A stretch of 64,000 nucleotides of DNA from Granulicella sp. (GCA_027365345.1 DAHXNO010000070.1:32252-96251); one strand, 5' to 3'. Positions 54,056 through 63,927 are shown, counted from the stretch's first letter. Notes: generated by a model from the letters alone, not told the origin. Translations and numbers: made by a program.

Positions 54056-54709
54056 ATGCCCGGACGTGTAGCACGCCATCACGTACGCGAAGAGATTCAG
54101 CGCCGCATTCTGTCTGGCGAGACCAAGCCGGGGGAGCGTCTTAGCCAGCAAAGCCTTGCCCGGGAGCTGAGCGTGGCGCAGGGGACGGTTCGGGAGTCTC
54201 TGTTTGAGCTCCAGTGGCTGGGATTGGTGGAATCCGTGGACCGGATGGGGGTTTTCGTCGGGACGCTGGATGTGAACCGGATCTGCCAGGCCTACCAGGT
54301 ACGCGAGCCGTTGGAGGGGCTGGCTGCGCGGCTAAGCTGCGGGAATGCGGCTCCCAGAGATATTGCGGCTCTGTCTGAGATGGCCGAAGAGATCTATCAC
54401 TTTGCGAAGAAGGGCAAAGAGGAAGCGATGGGCAAGCTGGATCGCAAGTTCCACTTCCACATCACAGAGCTTTCGCGGAATAAGATTTTGCTACGGTTGG
54501 CGGAGACCTATCGCGTGCTGGGAATGACCGTTCGGGCCTCGCGCGAACCTCAGATCATCCACGACGAGCACATGGCCATTGTGGGCGCCATAGAGAAGAA
54601 TCAGCCGGACGATGCGGAGCGGTTGGCGCGTCATCATGTAGCGGAGACGGTAAAAACGATTGAGGCGCAGGCTCGGCAAGGGACGTTCGTCCCGAAGTGG
54701 GTGGACTGA
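54056..54709 (+). CDS. GntR-family regulator, FCD (FadR-type) subgroup
   Basis: A 217-residue regulator. The winged HTH covers about residues 5-70 (RVARHHVREEIQRRILSGE, PGERLSQQSLARELSVAQGT), followed by an all-helical FCD effector domain with the metal-ligand pattern DRKFHFHITELS, HDEHMAIVGAI and RLARHHVAETV. ATG 54056 has GGGAGA upstream. It follows the isomerase gene by about 130 bp in the same direction and may control the kinase-isomerase pair in response to a sugar acid or its metabolite. Confidence 0.88.
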   Translation: MPGRVARHHVREEIQRRILSGETKPGERLSQQSLARELSVAQGTVRESLFELQWLGLVESVDRMGVFVGTLDVNRICQAYQVREPLEGLAARLSCGNAAPRDIAALSEMAEEIYHFAKKGKEEAMGKLDRKFHFHITELSRNKILLRLAETYRVLGMTVRASREPQIIHDEHMAIVGAIEKNQPDDAERLARHHVAETVKTIEAQARQGTFVPKWVD

Positions 54710-55101
54710 GGTAGAGCTGGGTAAGGGCAGGTGAGGCCTTGCCGGGCCGGGTGAGGATAGACTGCGGCGCGCGATTGAAGTCCGCGCCGCGCGCATGGGA
54801 GGCCGACGGGCGCAGACTGCCTGGAAACTGCTACGGCGGCGGCCACGGATGAACGCCTCGATCACCGCGCGGGTGGAAGGGACCAGCGAAGAGATCTTCG
54901 GCTGGAAATAACATCCTGAGGTGTCAGCAGAAGAGACGGCGGCCAGTTGTGGCGCGGCTGGACGGCGGGCCGACCTTGCACGGAATCACGGAGCTCGCGT
55001 CCGGCTCAAGCGGGTACGGAGGAGCAGCCGTGCCCGCTGAACGGGGAGTGCGAGCCCATTCCTGGAGGGAATGGGCGAAATGAGGGTGTAGTACGGATGA
55101 G
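54710..55101. other. Intergenic region between convergent genes, no supported gene
   Basis: Separates the GntR gene from the DUF885 gene end. No frame with domain features and no clear U-tract terminator. Confidence 0.4.
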
Positions 55102-56904
55102 CTACGGATGCGTGGGGTGGTCTCCATAGAACTTCCAGGTGGTGTGGAAGTCAGGCGTTAACTTGAGATTTTCCATGTCCGCGCGCAGGAGTTCAATGGG
55201 CATGGGACCTTCGTGCAAGATCGTGTCATGAAACTCACGGTTCGTCATCTTGTGCGAATCCACGAGTTCATGATGCAGTTGCCGGAACTGAAGCGCCCCC
55301 ATGAGGTAGGCGCTCTGATAGAGCGGCTCCACGGATCCATCGAACGAACGGCGCACCTCGGCGAGATCGTTCTCTGAATCGAAGCCGACGTTATCGATGA
55401 GGTACTGAACGCACTGCTGTGGAGTCCACTTACCGAGGTGAAAGTTCATGGTGAAGATGACGCGGGCTGAGCGGTGCATCCGCCAGACGAGGGCGCCGAT
55501 GCGTTCGGCGGGCGTCTGGTCATAGCCCATGCTGTAGTAGAGCATCTCCCACCAGAAGGCGTTGCCTTCGATCCAGAAGGGCGTCTCAAATTGACGCCGG
55601 TAGGGACGATAACGCGCCATCATGTAGAACTGCAGGAAATGACCGGGAATCATCTCGTGAAACGCGGTGTCCCGGGAGAATGGAATATTGTTGCCGCGCA
55701 TGCTCATCTCGCGCTGTTCGAAGGTCATGGTGTTGGTTGGAAAGGAGACGCTGAGCTCGTTGCCGCCGGTGAAGAAGGGATTCACTAGCTGACGTTTCGG
55801 AGTCATCATGATCATGGTCCAGGTTTCGTCGGCGAGCGGGGGCACCGTGACAAGATTGTTGTTGACGGCAAAGTCCCGGCCTTCGAGCACCAGCTTGCGA
55901 ATCACTTCCGGCTGCTGGCCGGGTTGCACGTGCATCTGTTTTACCTTCTCCACCGCGGCGTGCCAGTTATCTCCATAACCCATCTCACGGGACGCCTTGA
56001 GCATCTCCTTGAGGCACCAGTCGTACTCCGTCTGGGCGATGGCGATGAGTTCCTCCGGCGTATAGGGAATCATATTGTCGGAGAGTTCTTCCATCAGCGC
56101 CTGCCGGCCCACAGGGTCGCCGATGATGGTGGCCGTATCGTCGGCCTTAATGCCGACAAGCTTCTCCTTGAGGAAGCCGCTATACTCGGTGAGCGCTTGA
56201 TTTGCGCTGTTGTATGGCATGACATCCCACCAGGTGAAGCGCGGGTCATAGCCGTTGTACTGGCTAAACCAGAAGCTGAGCGCACGTTGATATTCGCGTG
56301 TTGCCTGCGCCGCGCGGTTGGCGACAACGGGATCGATCTTCGGCCTTGGCGCGGCTGCCGCTGCGGTCGCCCCTGGCGCGGGATGGGAAGAGGGATCGAA
56401 CTTCTTCTCGGCCGCTTTGAGCTGCTGCACCATTGCGCTGAGCAATTGGGCATCCTTTTCGGCGTCTGGCCGCTGCATCAGACGCTCTTGCTCCAGCAGT
56501 TGGTCGATGGTTGCGGAAAAGGGGAGCAGAGGTTGCATCTGCTTGCGCTGCTGCCTCTCAATCGCCATCTGGTGCTGTTCGGCGATGATCTGGTGTTTGA
56601 GCAGCAGGTAATCAATCTGGTCTTCATGCGAAAGGGAGTTGAAGTCCACAGTCTTCAGCATGGCGAGTTCGGCGCTGTAAAACTGAGCGAAGCGAGCATC
56701 GCGCTGGGGCGAGATTTGCAAAGGGTACTCTCGGTCGAGCGACCTCTCATCCTGGGTGAAATCGGTGATGAGGGAGGGCATGCGCGCCACAGTGGTTGTG
56801 TCTGTCCTGGGGGCGGAGGACTGCGCCCAAGCCACTACGCCGACCATGCCTGCGCCCACAACCGATAGAGAAAGCAGATGGCCCGTTTGCTTGAAGAATT
56901 TCAT
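55102..56904 (-). CDS. DUF885 family exported protein, probable metallohydrolase
   Basis: A 600-residue protein with a signal peptide (MKFFKQTGHLLSLSVVGAG ... VAWAQ). The DUF885 body includes a Gln/Leu-rich helical region (HQMAIERQQRKQMQPLLPF) and, about two thirds along, the zinc-type motif FHEMIPGHFLQFYM (HExxxGH), with a downstream Glu in FWIEGNAFWWEML. DUF885 proteins are thought to be peptidase-like; substrates are undetermined. A poly-Ala/Pro linker (HPAPGATAAAAAPRP) is inserted before residue 200. The gene is divergent from a dipeptidyl-peptidase-like gene 93 bp away, pointing to shared peptide degradation. Confidence 0.82.
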   Translation of the reverse strand: MKFFKQTGHLLSLSVVGAGMVGVVAWAQSSAPRTDTTTVARMPSLITDFTQDERSLDREYPLQISPQRDARFAQFYSAELAMLKTVDFNSLSHEDQIDYLLLKHQIIAEQHQMAIERQQRKQMQPLLPFSATIDQLLEQERLMQRPDAEKDAQLLSAMVQQLKAAEKKFDPSSHPAPGATAAAAAPRPKIDPVVANRAAQATREYQRALSFWFSQYNGYDPRFTWWDVMPYNSANQALTEYSGFLKEKLVGIKADDTATIIGDPVGRQALMEELSDNMIPYTPEELIAIAQTEYDWCLKEMLKASREMGYGDNWHAAVEKVKQMHVQPGQQPEVIRKLVLEGRDFAVNNNLVTVPPLADETWTMIMMTPKRQLVNPFFTGGNELSVSFPTNTMTFEQREMSMRGNNIPFSRDTAFHEMIPGHFLQFYMMARYRPYRRQFETPFWIEGNAFWWEMLYYSMGYDQTPAERIGALVWRMHRSARVIFTMNFHLGKWTPQQCVQYLIDNVGFDSENDLAEVRRSFDGSVEPLYQSAYLMGALQFRQLHHELVDSHKMTNREFHDTILHEGPMPIELLRADMENLKLTPDFHTTWKFYGDHPTHP

Positions 56905-56932
56905 ATGGCGAACCCCTTTCAGACTTGCGTGT

Positions 56933-56950
56933 GCATACAATTATGTATAC
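56933..56950. promoter_or_regulatory. Overlapping ATAC-type inverted repeats between DUF885 and S9 peptidase genes
   Basis: The bases GCATACAATTATGTATAC contain the self-complementary GTATAC and an ATACA/TGTAT pair separated by ATTA. FCD-GntR operators often centre on GTATAC, and two such regulators are encoded nearby. The AT-rich TATACTTATT part could also be a -10 element. Confidence 0.4.
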
Positions 56951-56997
56951 TTATTCCGCAGTTGTAAATCTGATTGCTCTGGAGCCGGCATTTATCC

Positions 56998-59590
56998 ATG
57001 AAAACCTATTTCCTTCAGCGGTGGGCAAGCGGGGTTGTCTTCGTGCTCTCTTTGTCGGCGCTGCATGCGCAGGGCACGTTGGCGGACTATCAGCGGGCGC
57101 ACGATCTGCCACAGAAGGCTCGTGGTCTGGTGGTGAATGTTCCGGGGCCGGCTCACTGGATAGGCGACGAACATCGCTTCTGGTATGCGAAGTCAGTAAA
57201 AAGGGGGCAATGTTTACAAGCTCGTGGATGCGGACACGGCAACGAAACGAGCAGCCTTCGACCAAGAGAAGCTGGCCGTGGCGCTGTCCAAGGCAACCGG
57301 CAACTCTTATACCGCCTTAACGCTTCCGTTCGCTCCACTCGACATGTATCCCGGCAGAAGACGGCCCATGGCAGCCAGGAACGGGAGCGCCCCGCTGGAG
57401 TTTGTGGACGACGAGCGGCGGATCAAGGTGGGTATCGATGGTTCGATCTTCAACTGTAGCCTCTCAGACTATACCTGCGCAAAGGGTGGTCCCATTCCGC
57501 ATCGGCATCATGGAGATGAGGACGTAGCGCCTGAAGATGATTCCTTCGTAAGCCCGGAGGTGGCTACGGAGATGGAAGGCGGCGACCCGGTGGATGGACT
57601 TGAGCACCACAATCTTGCTCCGCGTGCCGCCGGTGATGACGACGACGCGGCCGATCCGGAGGAGCAAAGACAGCCTCCATGCGGACCTGGATCTAACGAG
57701 GCTATGCCGCCGCCGTCCAGGCGCAGCGAGGATCAGCCTGGAGTGGGATCAAGGATTCTTGGTCAACTGCCCGCGCCGCCGCATAAAACCTGCGCTTCTT
57801 TCGATGGACAGTACAAAGCCTTTATCCGGAACTTCAATGTCTATTTGCAACCCAAGGGGCACAAGCAAGCATTCCCTCTGAGCTCTGACGGCACGCAGAA
57901 CAACGCATACACCTTTGAGACGCTGGCCTGGTCACCCGATTCGAAGAAGCTGGTTGCCTACCATGTTCGTCCCGGTTTCGATCGACTGGTAACGTACATT
58001 GAGTCTTCGCCTCCCGACCAACTCCAGCCAGAGACTACTACCATTCACTACGCAAAGCCGGGTGATCCTGTGGAGATTGCGCAGCCGGTATTGTTTGATC
58101 TTGCGACAAGGCGGGGAGTTCAGATCGACAATCGACTGTTTCCAAACCCCTTCTACCTGACCGAGCCGGTGTGGTGGAAGGACAGCCGAGCTTTCACCTT
58201 TGAATACAACCAGCGCGGCCAGCAGGCGTATTCCGTGATTGAGGTGAACGGGGCGACGGGAGTGGCGCGGGCGCTTATCGCAGAGGCCACCAAGACCTTC
58301 TTCTACTACAACGACCTTGGTCCAGGGCTCTCCGCCGGACGGCGCTATCGCCACGATGTGGACGATGGCAAGGAGATCATCTGGGCGAGCGAGCGTGACG
58401 GGTGGGAGCATCTCTATTTGTACGACGGCGCAACTGGGAAGGTGAAGAACCAGATTACCAAGGGGAACTGGCTGGTTCGCAACGTGGATTACGTCGATGA
58501 CAAACATAGGCAGATATGGTTCGAAGCCGGCGGCAGCATTCCAGGGCAGGATCCCTATTTTACGCAGTATTACCGCATCAACTTCGACGGAACCGGCCTG
58601 ACGAGGCTTACGGATGCGAACGGGATGCACACGGTAGCCTTCTCCCGTGATCATGCGTTTTACGTCGATCGCTGGCAGCGGGTTGATCTTGCCCCGGTGG
58701 CGCAATTGCGGCGGACCTCCGATCAGAAGGTGATTCTGGATCTCGACAAGGGCGACACTACGGCGCTGCTGGCGGCCGGCTTCCGCTTCCCGGAGGTCTT
58801 TGTGGCGAAGGGACGAGATGGTAAAACCGACATCTGGGGCACGATTACACGTCCTCTTCACTTTGATCCCACGAAGAAGTATCCGGTGATCGAGAGCATT
58901 TACGCCGGCCCGCAAGGCTCCTTTGTCCCCAAGACATTCAACCCGATTGCGCCGGATCAGGCTCTGGCGGAGCTTGGCTTTATTGTTGTTCACATTGATG
59001 GCATGGGTACAAGCAATCGTTCCAAAGCCTTCCATGATGTGGCGTTTAAAGATCTGGCAGACGCTGGATTCCCGGATCGCATCCTGTGGCACAAGGCGGT
59101 AGCGGCAAAATACCCGTATTATGATATTTCGCGGGTAGGGATCTTCGGGACATCGGCGGGCGGCCAGAGCGCGCTAGGCGCGCTCTTGTTCCATCCGGAG
59201 TTCTACAAGGTTGCGGTTAGCAACAGCGGTTGCCATGACAACCGCATGGATAAGATGTGGTGGAACGAGCAGTGGATGAGTTGGCCGGTTGGTCCCCAGT
59301 ATGCCGCTTCCTCAAACGTAGAGAACGCCTATCGTCTACAGGGTAAAGTTCTGCTGATCATCGGTGAGCTGGATACGAACGTCGATCCAGCGTCTTCACT
59401 TCAGGTGGTGAATGCATTTGTAAAGGCGCACAAGCACTTTGACATGCTCTACATCCCGGGGCAGAATCACGGAGTGAGCATCTTAGCCGATCAGCACTAT
59501 CGCGACGATTACTTTGTTCGCAACCTGCTGCATGTTGAGCCCCCAGACTGGAACAAGGTTGCTCTGAGGGATGAGCCAGCGGTCAAGTAG
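56998..59590 (+). pseudogene. S9 prolyl-oligopeptidase / DPP-IV-like peptidase, one-base frameshift near 57200
   Basis: The N-terminus (signal MKTYFLQRWASGVVFVLSL, then YQRAHDLPQKARGLVVNVPG and [12 protein letters not shown]) is in one frame up to about 57200. The rest, from [19 protein letters not shown] onward, is in the next. The switch falls in the run AAAAAGGGGG (57198-57207); removing one A restores [15 protein letters not shown]. Downstream the protein is complete: a DPP-IV beta-propeller ([17 protein letters not shown]) and the S9 hydrolase with FGTSAGGQS (Ser), [11 protein letters not shown] (Asp) and GQNHGVS (His). Total would be about 863 residues. Either a real frameshift or a homopolymer sequencing error. 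Confidence 0.8.
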
Positions 59591-59664
59591 CCGGGTTGCC
59601 GCAAATGAATAGGATGAGCCTGGTCAATTGGCGGTGCAGAGACCATTTGTCTGTGGAGACAGGC

Positions 59665-60411
59665 TTACCAACTGCCTCGCTCCCCGAAGATCTGGATGAC
59701 GCGGCCAAGGCGTATGGAGCCATGCTCCCAGTTTGTTTGCAGTCCGCGCTCAACCGCGTCCGGATCGCCGGCGCCGATAGCGCGAATCACCTCATGATGT
59801 TCAGCGACAGAGAGATGCAGGTCCTTGATGATAGAGCTCGCATAGAGGCGCCAATAACGCTCCGTCTGCGGTTCAATCGCCTTATGGAGGTTCGTCAAAC
59901 GAGCGCCCGCTCCGCGCTTTATCATGAGCCGGTGAAAGGAGCGATCATTTTCAAAGATTTCGCCAGGATTGCCGTCGCGGTCCTTGGATATAACCTCGAG
60001 CTTTTCGTTGAACATCCGCAGTTCCGAACAGATCTGGTTGCGTTCGGGCGCTGACAGCAACGCGATGCTGCGGCCGGCGATGCCCTCTATCCGCCCAATG
60101 ATCAGATAGAGCTCGCTTGCATCTTCCTGCGTAAGTGGCGCCACGATCATCCGGGACTTCTTCGCATTGCGATGCTCGAGGATGTAGCCTTCGCGCTGCA
60201 GCCATTGGATGGCCGCACGAACCGGCGTCCGGCTCATATTGAGTCTTTCGGCGAGTTCGGCCTCCAGAATCCATGAACCAGGAGATAGCTTGCCGTGGAC
60301 GATCAACTCACGAATCTCGCGAAAGGCTGTTGCCAGGCTTGTGCCGTGCTCCGCCTTCGCCATTGGTTTCGAACCGTTTCCGCCTGTCCGTTTCACGATG
60401 GGTGCTTCCAT
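59665..60411 (-). CDS. GntR-family regulator, FCD subgroup, of the hydroxyproline-type operon
   Basis: A 248-residue regulator. The wHTH has SLATAFREIRELIVHGKLSPG, AELAERLNMSRTPVRAAIQWL and YILEHRNAKKSRMIVAPL; the FCD domain has NDRSFHRLMIK and AEHHEVIRAIGAGD with probable metal-binding His residues. It is divergent from the proline-racemase-family gene, with 118 bp between the starts, the usual arrangement for control of hydroxyproline catabolism. An in-frame ATG at 60363 is an alternative start that would drop 16 residues ahead of the HTH. Confidence 0.88.
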   Translation of the reverse strand: MEAPIVKRTGGNGSKPMAKAEHGTSLATAFREIRELIVHGKLSPGSWILEAELAERLNMSRTPVRAAIQWLQREGYILEHRNAKKSRMIVAPLTQEDASELYLIIGRIEGIAGRSIALLSAPERNQICSELRMFNEKLEVISKDRDGNPGEIFENDRSFHRLMIKRGAGARLTNLHKAIEPQTERYWRLYASSIIKDLHLSVAEHHEVIRAIGAGDPDAVERGLQTNWEHGSIRLGRVIQIFGERGSW

Positions 60412-60529
60412 TGCCGCCTGCGATCTTTTTTGACTCCAAGATGAATGTACCTGCTTTTCCGTGCCTTTTGCTTCAATTTCATCGCGCGCGAATGTATTCT
60501 AAATAGTCCACAATGAGGTATTATTGAGC

Positions 60530-61480
60530 ATGCTTTTCCGGTCGCCAATTCATGTGGTGGACTCCCATACGCAGGGAGAGCCGACTCGAGTGGTAGTTTC
60601 TGGTGGTCCTGATCTGGGGACAGGTCCGATTGAAGAACGGCTGGAGCGCTTTCGCTCCGAATTTGACCCGATTCGTTCCGGGATCGTCTGCGAGCCCCGG
60701 GGCTCTGAGGTTGTGGTGGGCGCTCTATTGCTTGAACCCGTGCAGTCAGACTCCTCTGCGGCGGTTATCTTCTTCAATGACGTAGGCTATTTGGGCATGT
60801 GCGGCCATGGCACGATTGGCGTTCTCACCACCTTGGCTTATCTGGGCAGGATGGAAGTTGGTTTGCATAAGATCGAGACGCCGGTCGGAATTGTGCGAGC
60901 CACACTTCATGAAGATCAAAGCGTGACAGTGGAGAACGTTCCCAGCTATCGTCTACGCTCCAATGTAACCGTTGCTGTGCCAAACTACGGTAGCTTTACT
61001 GGAGATATTGCGTGGGGCGGAAATTGGTTTTTTCTGGTCTCCAATCCGCCTTGCGCGCTGACGCTCGGAAATCGCGCGGAGTTGCTCGCCAGTTCGATCG
61101 CCATTCGTAATGCGCTTGAGAGTCAAGGAATTGCAGGCGCCGGCGGAGCGTCCATCGACCACATCGAGTTCTTCTCTGAGCCGCAGGATGCGAGAAACTC
61201 AGCGCGCAACTTTGTTCTGTGCCCCGGCGCGTCGTTTGACCGATCGCCATGCGGCACGGGGACCAGCGCGAAGATGGCGTGTCTTTACGATGAGGGCAGG
61301 CTACAGCCGGGAGCGTGCTGGCGGCAGGAAGGCATTCTGGGTACAGTTTTTGAGGGATCCATTCGTGCTGGAGCGGGCGGCGAGGTAGAGCCCAGCATCC
61401 GTGGCCGCGCCTGGGTCACTGCCGAATCGAAGCTTCTGTTTGCGGAGGATGACCCGTTCCTGGCGGGGATAAAGTTCTAA
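60530..61480 (+). CDS. 4-hydroxyproline 2-epimerase / proline racemase family
   Basis: A 316-residue protein with both catalytic cysteines: Cys91 in MCGHGTIG and Cys241 in DRSPCGTGTSAKMA. The HTQGEPTRVV start and the SIDHIEFF segment favour hydroxyproline epimerase over proline racemase. It converts trans-4-hydroxy-L-proline to cis-4-hydroxy-D-proline. GAGG precedes by 11 bp; an in-frame TTG at 60524 has better spacing and is an alternative. It heads an operon with an oxidase stub and a DHDPS-family lyase, matching the classical hydroxyproline route. Confidence 0.88.
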   Translation: MLFRSPIHVVDSHTQGEPTRVVVSGGPDLGTGPIEERLERFRSEFDPIRSGIVCEPRGSEVVVGALLLEPVQSDSSAAVIFFNDVGYLGMCGHGTIGVLTTLAYLGRMEVGLHKIETPVGIVRATLHEDQSVTVENVPSYRLRSNVTVAVPNYGSFTGDIAWGGNWFFLVSNPPCALTLGNRAELLASSIAIRNALESQGIAGAGGASIDHIEFFSEPQDARNSARNFVLCPGASFDRSPCGTGTSAKMACLYDEGRLQPGACWRQEGILGTVFEGSIRAGAGGEVEPSIRGRAWVTAESKLLFAEDDPFLAGIKF

Positions 61481-61481
61481 G

Positions 61482-61787
61482 ATGAAGCCGTTTGACGTCC
61501 TAGCCGTGGGCGGCTGGCTAGCCAGCAGCGCTGCGGTATATGAACTCGGTTGGCGTGGCCGCGGAGCGGAGGCGGTGAGCGGAGGAGCGCATGCCGGCAG
61601 CGTAACCGTTGCAGGCGTAAGGTTGTTCCGGCGACGAGCGCGTGGCCGAGCCCTGGAGTGTGATTCCGGCCTTCGATCAGCGTCTGGCAAGAGCCTTTCG
61701 AATTCAACTGCGCCGGGAGCGCTCGGCTCCGTGGCCGAGTGTGATCTTGAACTGAAAGCAATTGAAATTGCAGAGGAGAGCGTATGA
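61482..61787 (+). pseudogene. Stub of an FAD-dependent D-amino-acid (hydroxyproline) oxidase gene
   Basis: The frame begins MKPFDVLAVGGWLASSAAVYEL, which aligns with the N-terminal Rossmann segment of DadA/HypO-type oxidases (expected pattern VVGGGIVGxxxAYEL); the GxGxxG is spoiled to GGWLAS. After about 25 residues the translation loses all family character. A normal gene would have about 1.1-1.2 kb; here 306 bp remain. Its start lies 1 bp after the epimerase stop, and its TGA overlaps the next ATG (ATGA), so operon geometry survives. Interpretation as a deletion remnant is inference from position and the N-terminal match. Confidence 0.5.
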
Positions 61788-62707
61788 GATGGTCTGGCAT
61801 CATGCCCGCACTAACGACACCCTTCACCCCGGAAAACAGGGTTGACCTCAACTTTCTTGCACAACATGCGGCCTGGCAGCTTGGCAATGGGTGCGCTGGC
61901 CTGATCATGCTGGGGTCGCTGGGCGAGGGGGCTACCCTTGAGCACGCTGAGAAGATCGAGGTGCTGAAGACGGCTGTGCGCGTGGCCGGCAATCTTCCCG
62001 TGGTAGCGTCCATCTCGGCGCTCTCAACCAGCGTCGCGGTGACGCTTGCCAAGGAAGCGGAAGATCTGGGCTGCGCTGGTCTGATGGTTCTGCCTCCCTA
62101 TGTCTACGCCTCGGATTGGGATGAGATGAAGCAGCACGTAGCGGCGGTTCTGGGAGCCACGAGGCTCGAGTGCATGCTCTACAACAATCCGATTGCGTAC
62201 AAGACTGATTTCCTCCCGGACCAGATTGCCGAATTAGCCGGTGAGCATGGCAACCTGAAGGCGGTGAAAGAGTCCAGCGCCGATGTGCGCCGCGTGGCCG
62301 CCATTCGCGCCCTGCTGGGCGACAAACTTAGCATCTTTGTTGGCGTAGACGACGTGATTGTGGAAGCTTTTGGGGTTGGCGCCGTTGGCTGGGTGGCTGG
62401 TCTGGTGAATGCTTATCCTGCGGAATCCGTGAAGCTGGTTGAGCTGGTTCAGGCAGGCAGGCGGGAGGAGGCCTTCGAGCTTTACCGCTGGTTCCTCCCC
62501 CTGCTTCGTTTGGACACTGTGCCTAAGTTCGTGCAACTGATCAAGTGGGTACAAGAGCAAGTCGGAGTGGGCTCTGCACAAGTCCGAGCGCCGCGTTTTG
62601 AGTTGCGCGGAGCGGATCTGGCTGAAGTGAAGGCTGTGTTTGAGCGCGCCAAGGCGACGCAACCCGCCGTCAAGAAGCGCCCCATTGAGGAGTTTGTTGG
62701 AGCTTAG
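61784..62707 (+). CDS. DHDPS-family lyase/deaminase, probable pyrroline-4-hydroxy-2-carboxylate deaminase
   Basis: A 307-residue TIM-barrel enzyme of the dihydrodipicolinate synthase / N-acetylneuraminate lyase family. The Schiff-base Lys162 is in LKAVKESS, the conserved Tyr133 in MLYNNP, and the carboxylate-binding LGSLGEG replaces the usual GTTGE. In hydroxyproline operons this family member dehydrates and deaminates the pyrroline product to 2-oxoglutarate semialdehyde. ATG 61784 with GAGGAG overlaps the preceding frame. The dehydrogenase for the semialdehyde is not adjacent. Confidence 0.85.
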   Translation: MRWSGIMPALTTPFTPENRVDLNFLAQHAAWQLGNGCAGLIMLGSLGEGATLEHAEKIEVLKTAVRVAGNLPVVASISALSTSVAVTLAKEAEDLGCAGLMVLPPYVYASDWDEMKQHVAAVLGATRLECMLYNNPIAYKTDFLPDQIAELAGEHGNLKAVKESSADVRRVAAIRALLGDKLSIFVGVDDVIVEAFGVGAVGWVAGLVNAYPAESVKLVELVQAGRREEAFELYRWFLPLLRLDTVPKFVQLIKWVQEQVGVGSAQVRAPRFELRGADLAEVKAVFERAKATQPAVKKRPIEEFVGA

Positions 62708-62787
62708 CGCATTGCAAGAAGAGAGGTTCGCTCAGACACTGAGCAAACTTTTCTTCGTTGTCCGATACCACCTATCCCGGAGGATCC

Positions 62788-63882
62788 ATACGTTCCGTTA
62801 GCCGCGTTTTGTTCGTCTTCGCCACAGTCTGTTGCATGGCCCCCACTCTGGCGCCGGCACAGTCCAAGCTTGACGGCTACTGGGAACTTCGGGCGCCAAA
62901 CCCCAGTGGTGACGGCACTTTTCGGGATACCTACTTTCAACTGCAACAGAGTGGCAGCGATGTCCGTGGCTCCTTGATTCGCTGGCATTCCATGATACCC
63001 ATTGTGGGCACGCTGAGGCATGGCGCTCTGCATCTCGCAACGGAAGCCCCGGCCTCCGCTCCGAGTTGGCAGCAGAAACCTATTCTTTTCGATGGAGAGT
63101 TTACGAAAGGGAGGCTCACGCTCTCCATGGAGAACGACGGCCACACCTACCGGGGCGCAGTCATACGTGTGACCGAGGAGGCGACCCAGCCGCCAAAGCC
63201 TTTACCTTTGCCTGCGCTGCATGACGTTCCCGACAATGGCCTTGCGCGCACCCCGCCGATGGGATGGAATAGCTGGAACAAATTTGCAGGCACGATCGAC
63301 GACGCCGATTTGCGGGCCATGGCGGATGCCATGGTTGCGAGCGGGATGAGCAAAGTCGGCTACAAATACATCAACATCGATGACACATGGGAGTTGGGGC
63401 GCGATGCGGCGGGAAACATCGTGCCCAATAAGAAGTTTCCGGACATGAAGGCGCTGGCGGACTATGTGCACTCCAAAGGCTTGAAGATCGGCATCTATTC
63501 GAGCCCTGGGCCAAAGACCTGCGCGCTCTATGAGGGAAGCTTTGGCCATGTGCAACAGGATGCCGAGACCTACGCCAAATGGGGCATTGACTATCTGAAA
63601 TACGATCTCTGCACGGATCTGGATATTTATAACGATGATACTCCCACGCTACAGGCGATCTACCAAGAGATGGGGGAGGCGCTGCAGGCAACGCACCGTC
63701 CCATCGTTTATAGCCTTTGTGAATACGGCCGCGCCAAGGTGGGGAGCGGTTGGGGCGAGAAGAGCGGCGGCAACCTTTGGCGCACTACCGGCGATATCAA
63801 AGAGGCTCTTCCGCACAATCTGTGGGTATCCGAGTCCAGAAAAGCATATATGGATGCGGCTTCGCCGCGTCAGGACGGATGA
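62788..63882 (+). pseudogene. GH27 alpha-galactosidase, start codon lost (ATA) and C-terminus truncated
   Basis: GGAGG (62779-62783) stands 4 bp before ATA, where family position one would be ATG, and the following residues RSVSRVLFVFATVCCMAP form a good signal peptide. An in-frame TTG at 62758 has no ribosome site. A beta domain (about 40-140) precedes the GH27 barrel: TPPMGWNSWNKFAG, YINIDDTWE, and nucleophile Asp273 in YLKYDLC. The match ends at LWRTTGDI; the last 25 residues are unrelated, so the acid/base Asp region and the C-terminal beta domain (about 150-200 residues) are gone. Not expected to be active. Confidence 0.75.
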
Positions 63883-63927
63883 GTTTTCTGAGGAATGGCG
63901 ATCTATCCATCCGGTGAGGATATTTAG

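Noticed and set aside
57464..57667. Minus-strand frame inside the S9 peptidase that reads partly like a Rossmann protein
   Set aside because: Short, without start context, and opposite a region where the peptidase frame is continuous.
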